Part shown: positions 19,607-29,700 of the stretch, piece after piece
Layout: each line of letters begins with the position of its first letter
Numbering within the stretch: position 1 is the first letter of the stretch
DNA from: Symbiodinium natans
Lineage: Eukaryota > Sar > Dinophyceae > Suessiales > Symbiodiniaceae
DNA: 64,000 nucleotides
NCBI GenBank assembly: GCA_905221605.1
Contig: CAJNDS010001302.1
Span: 1-64,000, forward strand
Reading direction: 5' to 3'
Program-made: the position numbers and the translations under genes
Notes under the pieces: model-generated
Database searches by the model: none
What the model was told of the DNA's origin: nothing
What the model saw: the letters and a program-made list of their open reading frames with translations, nothing else

Positions 19607-20185
19607 CTACAGGTAGACGGCAAGCCCGTAAGCTGCCGCGCAGGAACATTTGACGCACCAGCGCCCATCACGAGCGCGCACTACATCGTGCATCAAAGTG
19701 GCAGATATATCTGCTTCTACGCCACCCTGTGCAATCCTAGTATGCTCTAATTGCCGACCCGCGGCGCGCCCTAAAATGGAAAAGGGCCGGGTGGGGTGAT
19801 TCCATCCGCCATATTTTGCGGCTTGGTTTAGCGCCACATCCAACTGATATGGGTGGGCACGGGTGTAGAAACTAATGGGCGGTTGCCACAGGGGATCAGC
19901 TATCTGATACCGTGTGGGCCGAAATTGACCCGTGGCTAACAAATGAACCGAAGCCTCAAAGGTCGTATTATGTGCAATCCAGAAGAAATGACTGAATGCA
20001 TCGGGCCGGCGCACTGTCGTTGGCTGGTCCAGCCACACTATAATCGCCCAACGTGGGCTAGCGCTGGGGTTAAGATCCTTGACCTCAACCGACTGAACCC
20101 GGTGAACAGTATCGCTAATGTCCAAAATTTGGGCAATAGCTGTCCAGTGCACCAACAATGGGATTTTCAGGCGGGGCTTGCTCAA
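19607..20185 (-). CDS. Element ORF6: unknown globular protein
   Basis: 192 codons, intact. A His-x-Thr-Thr-Phe-x-x-Ser ... LLATGQFRPT core (residues 90-110) is followed by WQPPISFYTRAHPY and a Cys/His-containing tail (GRWCVKCSCAAAYG). The H-T-T-F ... I-L-x-x-G-x-x-R-P layout faintly recalls ADP-ribosyltransferase-like folds, but this is only a pattern resemblance. Placed after the RT, which has no counterpart in classic Penelope-like elements that I know. Confidence 0.55.
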   Translation of the reverse strand: MSKPRLKIPLLVHWTAIAQILDISDTVHRVQSVEVKDLNPSASPRWAIIVWLDQPTTVRRPDAFSHFFWIAHNTTFEASVHLLATGQFRPTRYQIADPLWQPPISFYTRAHPYQLDVALNQAAKYGGWNHPTRPFSILGRAAGRQLEHTRIAQGGVEADISATLMHDVVRARDGRWCVKCSCAAAYGLAVYL

Positions 20186-21239
20186 CCAAGGACCAAAGAT
20201 ACTCCATGATCATGGGAACCACATGTATGTTGGCATCCTGTGGAACCCATTTTCGAACGAAAACCTCATCAATGGTCCGCCTACGTCCAGAACTGTGCAA
20301 AATTCGAGATCGAAGAAGGCCCACCACTGGCCCCAAACGATGCCACTTTGTGTAGGTGGAGAAATCCACCAGCTTACCCTGCTCCCAAATCTGGATATCG
20401 CAGAGTTCAGGTAAAGTGTTAAAAACCGGTTGGGCTGCAAACACGTATTCCACAAATCCATGCATAACAGAAACGTTACGACGCTCTTCGTAAAGATCAT
20501 CCTCCAATTGCAACTCCGGAGTATGAACCCAAAACTCAGCAGCTGGTTTCCAACAATCGCGGGGGAGGAACGCGTGGAGTCTGGGTGGAAACCATTGCAC
20601 CCTAGGGTCCGGAATCGACTGTGGAACCGAAGACGAAACCATCTGCAACGGAGGTTGGGTCTGATGTGGAATTGAATTGGGAACCAGGCTAGACGAAGAT
20701 CCAGTAATTGCCGTTGGTTGAGCATGGGTCATGTATGGACCCCCGGGGTTCATAAGCACGTTGCTTGCCTGTAACCCCGAAAAGGCTGGAACCAGTTGCC
20801 AAAAGAATGATGAGAAATTCTGCACGTTGGCAAAATGAAAACGAGCCTGCAGTGGTCCCATTTGAATCTCAACCGAAGCTGCAGGTCCAGTTGCTCCACT
20901 CATTGGGACGGCACTCATCTCACCACCACTCATCTCTCCACCAGGCGGCGTGCTAATTGCGGAATGAGGCACGGAGTTGCCCGAAGGCACGAGAGTCGCA
21001 TCGTCGGCCCCCACCATAGGTCCCCCACCATTCGCGCCAGCCGACATATTTGCAGCCAAGGGGGCAGGCACAGGCGCAGGCACATCCGTGTCTTCTTCCA
21101 CCACCCAAGATGGTCGAAGGGCGCGGCTCTTAGCTACCGAATCCATCGGCATATTGTACGAAGGGTGAAAACGTGCTGGGCTCCAATACGATAAGGAACA
21201 GAAACCTTCAAAACTGAAACTCATGAAAGTGTAGAACAA
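20115..21239 (-). CDS. Element ORF5: unknown protein
   Basis: 374 codons, 92 nt after the RT stop. Residues 55-220 are Pro/Ser/Ala/Met-rich and likely disordered; residues 220-370 look globular (RDCWKPAAEFWVHTPELQLE, then aromatic-rich helices). Not recognised. The first 28 residues are hydrophobic and may precede the true start. It overlaps ORF6 by 70 nt in another frame. Confidence 0.6.
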   Translation of the reverse strand: MFYTFMSFSFEGFCSLSYWSPARFHPSYNMPMDSVAKSRALRPSWVVEEDTDVPAPVPAPLAANMSAGANGGGPMVGADDATLVPSGNSVPHSAISTPPGGEMSGGEMSAVPMSGATGPAASVEIQMGPLQARFHFANVQNFSSFFWQLVPAFSGLQASNVLMNPGGPYMTHAQPTAITGSSSSLVPNSIPHQTQPPLQMVSSSVPQSIPDPRVQWFPPRLHAFLPRDCWKPAAEFWVHTPELQLEDDLYEERRNVSVMHGFVEYVFAAQPVFNTLPELCDIQIWEQGKLVDFSTYTKWHRLGPVVGLLRSRILHSSGRRRTIDEVFVRKWVPQDANIHVVPMIMEYLWSLVEQAPPENPIVGALDSYCPNFGH

Positions 21240-21331
21240 TGGAACGGAAGAGTGTCAAAACCAATGACAAGTGGACGAGGTGAAAATCAAAACCCTGAAA
21301 CCCAGTGAAACCGGAGGTCAGAGCCCAGGTG

Positions 21332-23515
21332 CTACGAGGTCACTGTTGCAATGCTCAAGTAGAAGTATGATCCCCCAAAAACCCAACGGGTGACATGTAT
21401 GGCCAGCACCAGCCCTAACTTCCTATGTCGTCCTTTCTGTTGTTTTGCTCTGAGGCCGAAGCGAATCTGAAATTTTGAAACAAACGGGGCTAACTGGGCC
21501 GAGGTGAAGCCTTTCTGTCTATACAGATGAAGCAACAAATGCATCAACTCCGGGATGCGGGAGCGGGGTCTGGTGTCCCGGGCTAGTAGTATCAACCTAG
21601 TTTTCAGGGACTGCAACGATCTACGCAGTGAAGAAGCAGAACTCGGGGAACGTATCCTAGAAAGTGTGGTTGGCAGTAGAAACTGGCACGACTTAGCGTT
21701 CACATCCACTGAGTACCCCACAACATCCGAATTGGGCACCTCCTCCAACATGACAGGGGGAACATAAAAATCCAACTGAAAAAGCGCCCGGACCACAGGA
21801 TGGCATCGAGCTCCAGCAGTCAGTAAAGCCACTCGATTGTCCACATAGCGATCAACCCAAACCACTCCCAATTGACGAATGCTTGCCATGGAAATGTCCC
21901 ACGCTCGAAAGGCAAAATATTCTTCCAACATTGCCACCAGGGAGCATAAAGGTGGGGAGATAGGGCTGCCCATCGGGGACCCTTCTTGTTGTCGTAGTAC
22001 CAGATTGTTAGTGGTAAAGAATGAGTTGGCAACCATAAGCAACACTAAGGGGGAAATGTCAGCAGCCAAAAAGGTCTTGCAATGCCGATTAGCACGTGTT
22101 CGCCACTGGCCACGGAAGACTCGCGGTCTATCCGGTTGCTTAGAAGTGTACACCGAAAAGGACGTAGATTCCTGAAGACCATACAATTCCTGGTACAAGT
22201 GGAAGAGGATTGAAAGTGCACCCTCAAAACGGGAAGCGGGAATGCTTGTAAAGAAACCAGTAAGATCTTGATTGACCAAGTCGCAGTACTCCTCCCATTG
22301 ACTCCGGAAGGCACTCCACAGTTTGCGAACCATAACTACCGCAGAATCACGTCCAATTCCATCATGAAAAACCTTCTCCAACAGGTGATACAGAACCACC
22401 CCCAAGAAAAAACACAGCTTAGAGGTCATCGTCTGGAAATAGGAAATGATCGGTCGTGCCTTGAGGAAGGATCTGGAGGGTTTGGGCAAGATGTAAGCGT
22501 ACGGAAGCCGATGCTGGATACCCCAATGGTAGGACTTATGGACTGCCTGCAGTAGACGACGTCGAAGGTCCGTTTCAAACTGCGGCGGGTCATCGTGTGC
22601 AATGACGAAAATGGAAGAAATGATGAAGGTCTTATCCAACAGCTCCATATACAACTGGGGACATAAAGCAGAGGCGGTCTTCGGGAAGTGATCCACAGGT
22701 GTAATAACGAAACCTCGCGCGCGACCCCGGAAAATCTTGCACTGAGCTGAATCCCAGTGTACCTGTGAACCATGCTCATGAACCTCCCAAAGCTGTTCCA
22801 GGACATCCAAAAACGGACCCCAGGGAAGGGAAGTGCCCGCTCGCCACGACAGGAATTGTCGCTTCATCTGAGAAAAGTAAACAAGCATCGATGGAAACAA
22901 TTGATCATCCATGTTAGCACCAGCAATGGGTAGATCACATATGAAACGGGTTTCACAAGCAACATGTCCTGAAATATCACCTCCCGGTACAAACTCAAGC
23001 CAAGTGCTACAAATACAACCACTCCGAAAGCCGGGAGTCCACTGTCTTAGCCACCCTTTCCAATTGCAGAGAGATCCCGCCAAGGGGCGAGAGCGTAGTT
23101 CGCGGGGATGCCACCCCGGCAAATGTAGATCCGGTGCATGTGAGGAATAGGTGTGTACGTAGTTGCGAAGCCATTTGGGTAACAATGACCAGTATTGAGG
23201 AACGTTGAGGTGAAAGAAGCCAATCGTTCTCTGCGAGACAGGAATTGGAAGGTCACGAAACCGCAGAATAGACCGCCACTGTGCATAAGCTCTAGTTCTC
23301 CAAGGTTCAGAAAGCAAGCGGGTTTGCTTATACAATGTGAAAATCTGAATCCGATCAAACCGAACGGATCGAAGCTCCCTGTTGGCATGAAACTTAGCAA
23401 GACCATTTTTCTCCCAAATGATACAACAGAGTAAAGGATGAATGAGTCTGTTCAAACAGTGATTCATGCCAAGTAATCGATGTAAGAAAGAGTCGTCGAC
23501 GAGCCCTTCTTCCAA
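21332..23515 (-). CDS. Element ORF4: reverse transcriptase with YVDN box
   Basis: 727 codons, the largest ORF here. Ordered RT motifs: KARPIISYF (352-360), motif A QDLTGFFTSIP (416-426, catalytic D417), motif B QEGSPMGSPISPP (510-522), motif C RYVDN (556-560), then a thumb region with YVPPVMLEEVP (584-594) and a basic tail. This order and the GSPMGSPISP box fit Penelope-like and telomerase-related RTs rather than LTR retrotransposons. Motif C has Asn in place of the second Asp of YxDD. Residues 150-195 have C-x16-C-x-C ... H-x2-C ... C, possibly a metal site. No stop or frameshift interrupts it. I recall similar RYVDN boxes in predicted dinoflagellate proteins, so it is probably a family trait. 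Confidence 0.88.
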   Translation of the reverse strand: MEEGLVDDSFLHRLLGMNHCLNRLIHPLLCCIIWEKNGLAKFHANRELRSVRFDRIQIFTLYKQTRLLSEPWRTRAYAQWRSILRFRDLPIPVSQRTIGFFHLNVPQYWSLLPKWLRNYVHTYSSHAPDLHLPGWHPRELRSRPLAGSLCNWKGWLRQWTPGFRSGCICSTWLEFVPGGDISGHVACETRFICDLPIAGANMDDQLFPSMLVYFSQMKRQFLSWRAGTSLPWGPFLDVLEQLWEVHEHGSQVHWDSAQCKIFRGRARGFVITPVDHFPKTASALCPQLYMELLDKTFIISSIFVIAHDDPPQFETDLRRRLLQAVHKSYHWGIQHRLPYAYILPKPSRSFLKARPIISYFQTMTSKLCFFLGVVLYHLLEKVFHDGIGRDSAVVMVRKLWSAFRSQWEEYCDLVNQDLTGFFTSIPASRFEGALSILFHLYQELYGLQESTSFSVYTSKQPDRPRVFRGQWRTRANRHCKTFLAADISPLVLLMVANSFFTTNNLVLRQQEGSPMGSPISPPLCSLVAMLEEYFAFRAWDISMASIRQLGVVWVDRYVDNRVALLTAGARCHPVVRALFQLDFYVPPVMLEEVPNSDVVGYSVDVNAKSCQFLLPTTLSRIRSPSSASSLRRSLQSLKTRLILLARDTRPRSRIPELMHLLLHLYRQKGFTSAQLAPFVSKFQIRFGLRAKQQKGRHRKLGLVLAIHVTRWVFGGSYFYLSIATVTS

Positions 23516-24114
23516 AGTCGTCGGCCCTGTCTGAAAACACCCGCCGCAACTGTATTGGGAACAAGCTCATCCTTCCACAATCGAACCTTCTTCAAAAGTC
23601 TGCCAACCCAAGGGGCGTTGAGTTTGGGCTGCCAAATGTCCATCAAGGAACTTTCTTTGGATAACGCTTCCACAATAGAACCACAAGACATGATCACAAT
23701 CGGGAAAAATAACCAATAATTCTGATGATGGTGCCACCAGAGTAGAGCAGGCTCATAATCAGCAAGTTGGCCCCGATGTAGCTGGAGAAATTTACGTGTG
23801 CGAGTGTACTCGCGAGAGGGCATAGAAGAATGTGTCGACCCAACGTAGAACTCGTGAAACATCCATGAAATACGAACATACACACTGAACTGGGAGGAGA
23901 AGTACTCCCATGGATAATCCTCTGGAACACGGTGAATCTGGAAAAGGATCCGAAGTCGTTCCACACGAGCCCCGGAAGTATGGCCCAAGCGAATCAATTG
24001 AAACAATACGAAGCTGGAAACCCATAAAAGCCTGTTCATGAAAGACCGAGGAAACGAAGGACATGAAGCAAAGAAAAAGCACATGTAGAAAAGGAAATGC
24101 CAGGCACGATTCAC
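23464..24114 (-). CDS. Element ORF3: GIY-YIG-like endonuclease
   Basis: 216 codons. Residues 78-110 read VYVRISWMFHEFYVGST followed by a conserved-looking Arg (R101) and an R-x-R-K-F motif, matching the two-strand Y...YVGS core and catalytic Arg of GIY-YIG nucleases. Residues 150-166 (KESSLMDIWQPKLNAP) match the downstream Glu ... W-x-P-x-LN element seen in retroelement GIY-YIG domains. The N-terminal 45 residues are hydrophobic and may be upstream of the real start. In Penelope-like elements this nuclease nicks the target for priming. The ORF overlaps the RT ORF by 52 nt in another frame, so joining would need frameshifting, splicing or reinitiation. Assignment from motif pattern only. Confidence 0.65.
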   Translation of the reverse strand: MNRAWHFLFYMCFFFASCPSFPRSFMNRLLWVSSFVLFQLIRLGHTSGARVERLRILFQIHRVPEDYPWEYFSSQFSVYVRISWMFHEFYVGSTHSSMPSREYTRTRKFLQLHRGQLADYEPALLWWHHHQNYWLFFPIVIMSCGSIVEALSKESSLMDIWQPKLNAPWVGRLLKKVRLWKDELVPNTVAAGVFRQGRRLWKKGSSTTLSYIDYLA

Positions 24115-24141
24115 CCATGTTCTCGAGGCCTTGTGTCTGGG

Positions 24142-24720
24142 TCAGTTCTCAGTCAGAAAAGTGGCTGCTGCAATGACCCTACACAACTGGAATTGAGTGG
24201 CTGTTTGTACCAACACTGGGTCAAGGCCCCACGCCTGCGCAACCTCGATGACTGTAGGGGCCTCATTTTCAGACACCTTCTCAAAGCACTCAAGCAACCA
24301 ACCAGCCGAATCCTCAATTGCGGTCATAGTGTCCGGACTCAAATTCTGTCGCCGAAGCCACCGGTTGACGTCCACCGGACGAAAGGATTCCGGCTGATTC
24401 TCTTGAAGCTCGGGCTGGGTAGGAACTGCACATCCTATGCAGTGGGCCTCGTCGCCTGGGGCTACCGCCTGAGGAGAAGGGTCAGGTACTGGGGAAGAAG
24501 CGTCCGCTATGTCTACGGCCTCAGAGCCGTCAACCTCCTCTGTAGCTGGTGGGTGGTCTAGAGCCGGGTTGTCGGTTGTTTCATCGGCTGAGGCGGCCGC
24601 ATGAAAAGATGAAAGTAGCTGACACCTACCTGTTTCTTTATCCTTGGGAGAGCCTCGAGGGGTGGGGAGGGTCCGCTTTCGGGCGGAGCTTGCTGCAATC
24701 CGTTGCTTGTCTTGATGCAA
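24142..24720 (-). CDS. Element ORF2: acidic, Pro-rich protein of unknown function
   Basis: 192 codons. Residues 20-110 are low-complexity, acidic and Pro-rich; residues 115-190 are predicted helical (NRWLRRQNLSPDTMTAIEDS). No family recognised. It is in the same frame as the GIY-YIG-like ORF, separated by one stop and 25 nt, so stop readthrough could fuse the two. The Met may be only an internal codon if ORF1 is spliced into this frame. Confidence 0.55.
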   Translation of the reverse strand: MHQDKQRIAASSARKRTLPTPRGSPKDKETGRCQLLSSFHAAASADETTDNPALDHPPATEEVDGSEAVDIADASSPVPDPSPQAVAPGDEAHCIGCAVPTQPELQENQPESFRPVDVNRWLRRQNLSPDTMTAIEDSAGWLLECFEKVSENEAPTVIEVAQAWGLDPVLVQTATQFQLCRVIAAATFLTEN

Positions 24721-25538
24721 CGGTGTACGGGTCGAAGGCTGCTTGGGGCGGGAGGGGACAGACTTGGGGCTGGGTCCGGGTTTGGGTTTAGCCTTGGGAG
24801 TGGCCTTGGGTCGAATCGGGCCTGCGCCTGGGGTGGAACCGGCTGGGAACTCTGGGAAGCCTTCAATCGTTGGTTCTCGGCTTGTAAAGCTTTGAGCTTG
24901 GCCAAAGCGCTAACCTCCGAATCCTGGGGAATCAACGTCCGAGCATGATCATGAAGCTGCTTTGCTGTCTCATCTGCCCACCGAAGTACATTGGTGAAAA
25001 CAGTAGGGTCTAAAGACTGCTCCTGACACCAATGATCACACCAAGTCTTGAGGTCAATCTGATTGTTGTTGCGAACAGCCCGATGAAATGCCGAAGCCAA
25101 AAGTGCGTCATACTTGCTACGGAATCCTTCAAACTGCACAAATCGACCCGCCATCAATGGACGAAGCATCCAATTCTGGATCCCAAACACCAAAACATCC
25201 ACCAGTGCTATTTCATGAGGACTCTTGCCCGCAAACCCCCTGTTGGTGGAGTATGGAGTGGACGCGGCTTTATTCTGAAGCTTGTACCCATAAACTTCAT
25301 TATCATCCAACATGGTAGAAGACGGGGTCCAATTGGGATCAGGAAGACGATGGGAAAGGTCGGTTCGTTGAGCAGGTATCGATGAACCTCTGCGTTGATC
25401 ACCCCTGTCGTATGATCTGCCCCTAGAACGGGAACGTCGACGATCCCGATCACGTTCACGACCCCGCCCTCGTCTAGAACGAGAGCGACTATCTCGCCGG
25501 CGCCCCATAACTGGAAATGCAAGAGAAACCCTCACCAA
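24558..25538 (-). CDS. Element ORF1: Arg/Ser-rich N terminus, putative nucleic-acid-binding protein
   Basis: 326 codons; the second Met at codon 11 (25508) is an equally good start. Residues 11-50 are a dense Arg/Ser/Asp tract (MGRRRDSRSRSRRGRGRERD), like SR-type RNA-binding tails. A predicted helical middle with a short coiled-coil-like stretch (ALAKLKALQAENQRLKA) follows, then a Pro-rich C terminus. By position it could be the element's RNP/ORF1 protein. No catalytic motif seen. Its 3' end overlaps the next ORF by about 160 nt in another frame; a possible GT donor (ACAG|GTAGGT) at about 24630 could splice the two. Confidence 0.7.
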   Translation of the reverse strand: MVRVSLAFPVMGRRRDSRSRSRRGRGRERDRDRRRSRSRGRSYDRGDQRRGSSIPAQRTDLSHRLPDPNWTPSSTMLDDNEVYGYKLQNKAASTPYSTNRGFAGKSPHEIALVDVLVFGIQNWMLRPLMAGRFVQFEGFRSKYDALLASAFHRAVRNNNQIDLKTWCDHWCQEQSLDPTVFTNVLRWADETAKQLHDHARTLIPQDSEVSALAKLKALQAENQRLKASQSSQPVPPQAQARFDPRPLPRLNPNPDPAPSLSPPAPSSLRPVHRCIKTSNGLQQAPPESGPSPPLEALPRIKKQVGVSYFHLFMRPPQPMKQPTTRL

Positions 25539-25976
25539 CTACGAATCTTGAACCAAAAAGCGACGAGAAGCCACCAAGTATCAGAAGAGAAGCCTCCCAC
25601 AACCGAACCCCTTAGTGCATCGGGGTCAGACTGGTTCGCGACATTACTGACTCCCAAACCGGGAACGAGGGAATAGAGCAACAAAGTCGAGCTTTACACA
25701 CCCATACGAGTTCTGAGAATACTGAAATACTTCACGGAGGTGTCGTCGATCGGCTCCGACGAGACTGCGTGGAGGGAGCTGACCTACAGGCCTCCCGACT
25801 GAAGCCTTCTCGATGACGAAGAACAGCAGAGTCAGACTTTGAGTAAGGAGACAACTTTCGGGAAACCCCGATTCGGAGAGAACTCTGGATTTATCGTTGT
25901 TTGTCACATCTCGGGGCTCCCCACAGGGGAGATCTCAGTTGACCACCATCACGGGAATCAACCGGCCGCTTTCGCT

Positions 25977-26790
<814 letters not shown>

Positions 26791-26799
26791 GACAGCCTT

Positions 26800-29700
26800 T
26801 GGACCGTGAATAGGGTTCAGCACAGGCCCCATGCGTTGGGAGGGGGATTCACAGCATGCTCTAAAAACGGCTTCATGCACTTCTAGCCGCTGTCAATACA
26901 TGCCTGTGGCTGCAACCTTGACGATACCCGAGTTCGTAGTGGCCTTTTCTACCCCGTCCTCCAAAACTTGAGCATGCACCAGAACATTGGCATCCAACAT
27001 GTACATCTCACCCTCACGATGCGTGGTCAAGAAAAAAGGTTCCGACGCAACCCAACACTCACACCACACAGCATTCATCTCTGCTACCTCAACATTGGCC
27101 TCTTTTACTTCTACGACTTCTCCTCCTCTACCTCTTCTTCCAGAACTTACTTGAGCGTGTGACAGAAGATGGGCATCCAACTTGCCATTAAGTGTGTGTG
27201 CGTGTGTCTACTGCATTGATGGAAAATGTCCAGGCTTACACTCACGTCAGTCAATCAATGGGCGAATCATGAGCGAGCATACTGAGCTTTGGGACTGGGA
27301 TATTTGAGTGGGATGAATCCGGTGAATGAGGTGAACGAAACCAGCCGGACGCGGAGGTAGTGGAACCAACGTCGTCAATGCACGGGTGGCTGACTGAGCA
27401 AGTTGGTGAACTCGCCAAGGGAGATACAGGTCAGTGGAGAGCGTGGGAGAGAAAGCATGAAACTGAACGGCAAAGCAAAGCGTACAAGCAAGTGCTGCCA
27501 AAAGCAAGAAACGGCACCTGTCACAAGCATGGACACATCCGGCTCAGAAGGCCAGCCCAACAGGACCTGAGCAGCAAGCACTGCGGAAGCTGTCTTCGCT
27601 ACTCTCTAATCTGTCGTTCATGAAGGTTTTGGCGCTATAAACAGTGAAAGAGCCCCCACAAAATACCACAATTGCAAGCATGCATCAGCTTACCGTATGA
27701 TTCTGCTCTTATGGGGATGAACGCACGGGCTAGTTATGATTGGCAAGCAAGCGCAAGGCAAAGCTTGAAGGATGTTAGCAGCCTCAAGTCTCGAACGCGT
27801 AACTTGCAAGATGAAGTCAATGAATGGGGATCGCTGAGCTTGCACTCGTTAGAGCCACACGGAATCTATAGTCACGGCTAATACTTCGTTTCCCGTCCAC
27901 TGCAGGACTTCCGGTTTGCAAAGCAACTTGCGGCTGCGCTTGCGGCAACGCCACAAAGCACAAAGAAGGGAACTTGAACGTGACCCGACCAGGCCAGGAT
28001 GACGGCTTTGCATCCTAATGCAGAGCCGGCTTTGCGTTCGCACGCCAGCACCTCCTACGATCACACCGATTGGCGGCAGCAGGGCTTGGAACTCAGTCAG
28101 CGATCGATACTCAATACAATCAACATGTTGGCCGTATGTCGCCAGCTGCCTGCGATGCGCAATTGCGCAATGTATCCTCGCTTACCCAACGCTGCAGAAT
28201 GCTGCAGACATCGGGCTTCGGCACATGCTTTTGTCGATGCTGGTAACATGCTTCACAAAACCGTGATCTCTCCATGAGATCGCATCGCCTGGCATGTGAA
28301 GCACACGCCTGCAGCTGTTCCACCGAGCATGTCCCTTTGCGACGACATGCGTAGATGTATTATCGCAGGAAAATGGAACACCCAGGTGAATGTTCGACAT
28401 TTGCATAGCCAAGCAAGCTCAAATCAATCTCTGAAGCTTCCCGGCAAAATTGCAAAAAACAATGCAAGTAGCGGAAGCAGTTTCTAGGTTTGGCGATTTG
28501 CACTGAGCCATGGGGATGCCCACTATCATGGATGGGAAGCTCACCCGCTCCTGCCACAGAACAACATAAACCGATTCCAACGAGGCTAGCACCCCAGCCA
28601 CGGTCAGAAGCTTCGCTTCTTAAAGAATGACTGCAACATTCTGTCGGGGCCTCAAGTCATAGCTTGGTGAAAATACGAAATACTGTCATTATCTGTGTGT
28701 TGATCCATCCTGACTTCAATCATGGCTCCACTCGCCTGCACAAGTCTCTTGCAACTTGGTCGGAAACAATATTTTTCACGTATGGTTCTAAGTCGCGAAG
28801 CATCGCTGCTGTAAGTACATACCTGCATATTGCCTGCGCAAGCTTACTTGATGCAACCCGACATGGATGTAACTGCGCGCATGCGCGTGTCTTGCAGTCT
28901 TACAATGCAAATTCACAAGGCCCGACATTTCCCCAGGATGGTGAAAGGTATTCGCTATGAAGTTCATATTTTGGAGCAAAAATTGTCCTTGCACTCTCAA
29001 TACTCCTGAATTTTGGCATTTGAAGCTTGTGATTGTGGTTTGGAGGTATTCTCTTCTTGGAACTGCCCACGAGTTTATGTCTCAGCTTTTGTCAGACATT
29101 GATGGTGAGGTTCTTCTCCGTCATTGTAGGCCTGGAGCAATGTAAACCGCATATGGTACGCCCACACTTCAGATAACCTTCCCAACAAGACTCAGCATCC
29201 AAGTCTTGAGCAGCCTCCAGACCAGTCTAAAATATAACAAGCCCAAGCTGGCAGCTGCGATCATCCCTAGTGGCAGGTGTTCGACTCCCAGCGCAAAGAA
29301 CGTTAGAATTGCCCTCTCCTCTCCCAGCAGCGACCCTTCGAAGAGTCGTCTTCTCCGGAGATTAAACCTCACTTCAACAAGCTGACAACTGCAAAAACCA
29401 GCCATGGTCACCACCTCTGAACTGAAAGTGTGACACTATGGGGCCCATTCTGACATCAGCTATACGCGGATTCGAAGCCCTCAAAGAAGGAGGCAAAAAA
29501 ATGATAATTTCGAAAGCTACACCAGCACTGTGACCTGTATGCACTGAGCAAAACACTCTCTGAACCTGTCCAAGTGTTCTCGTCGGTGTCGTTGCCTGCA
29601 CGATTTTTTGAGCCATGAATTTTGAGTGGCTACAATGCAATTTTGAGCGGGTGTGGCATGGACACGTTGGGACTTGGAGTGGTCGTAAAGGAAGGGCATG

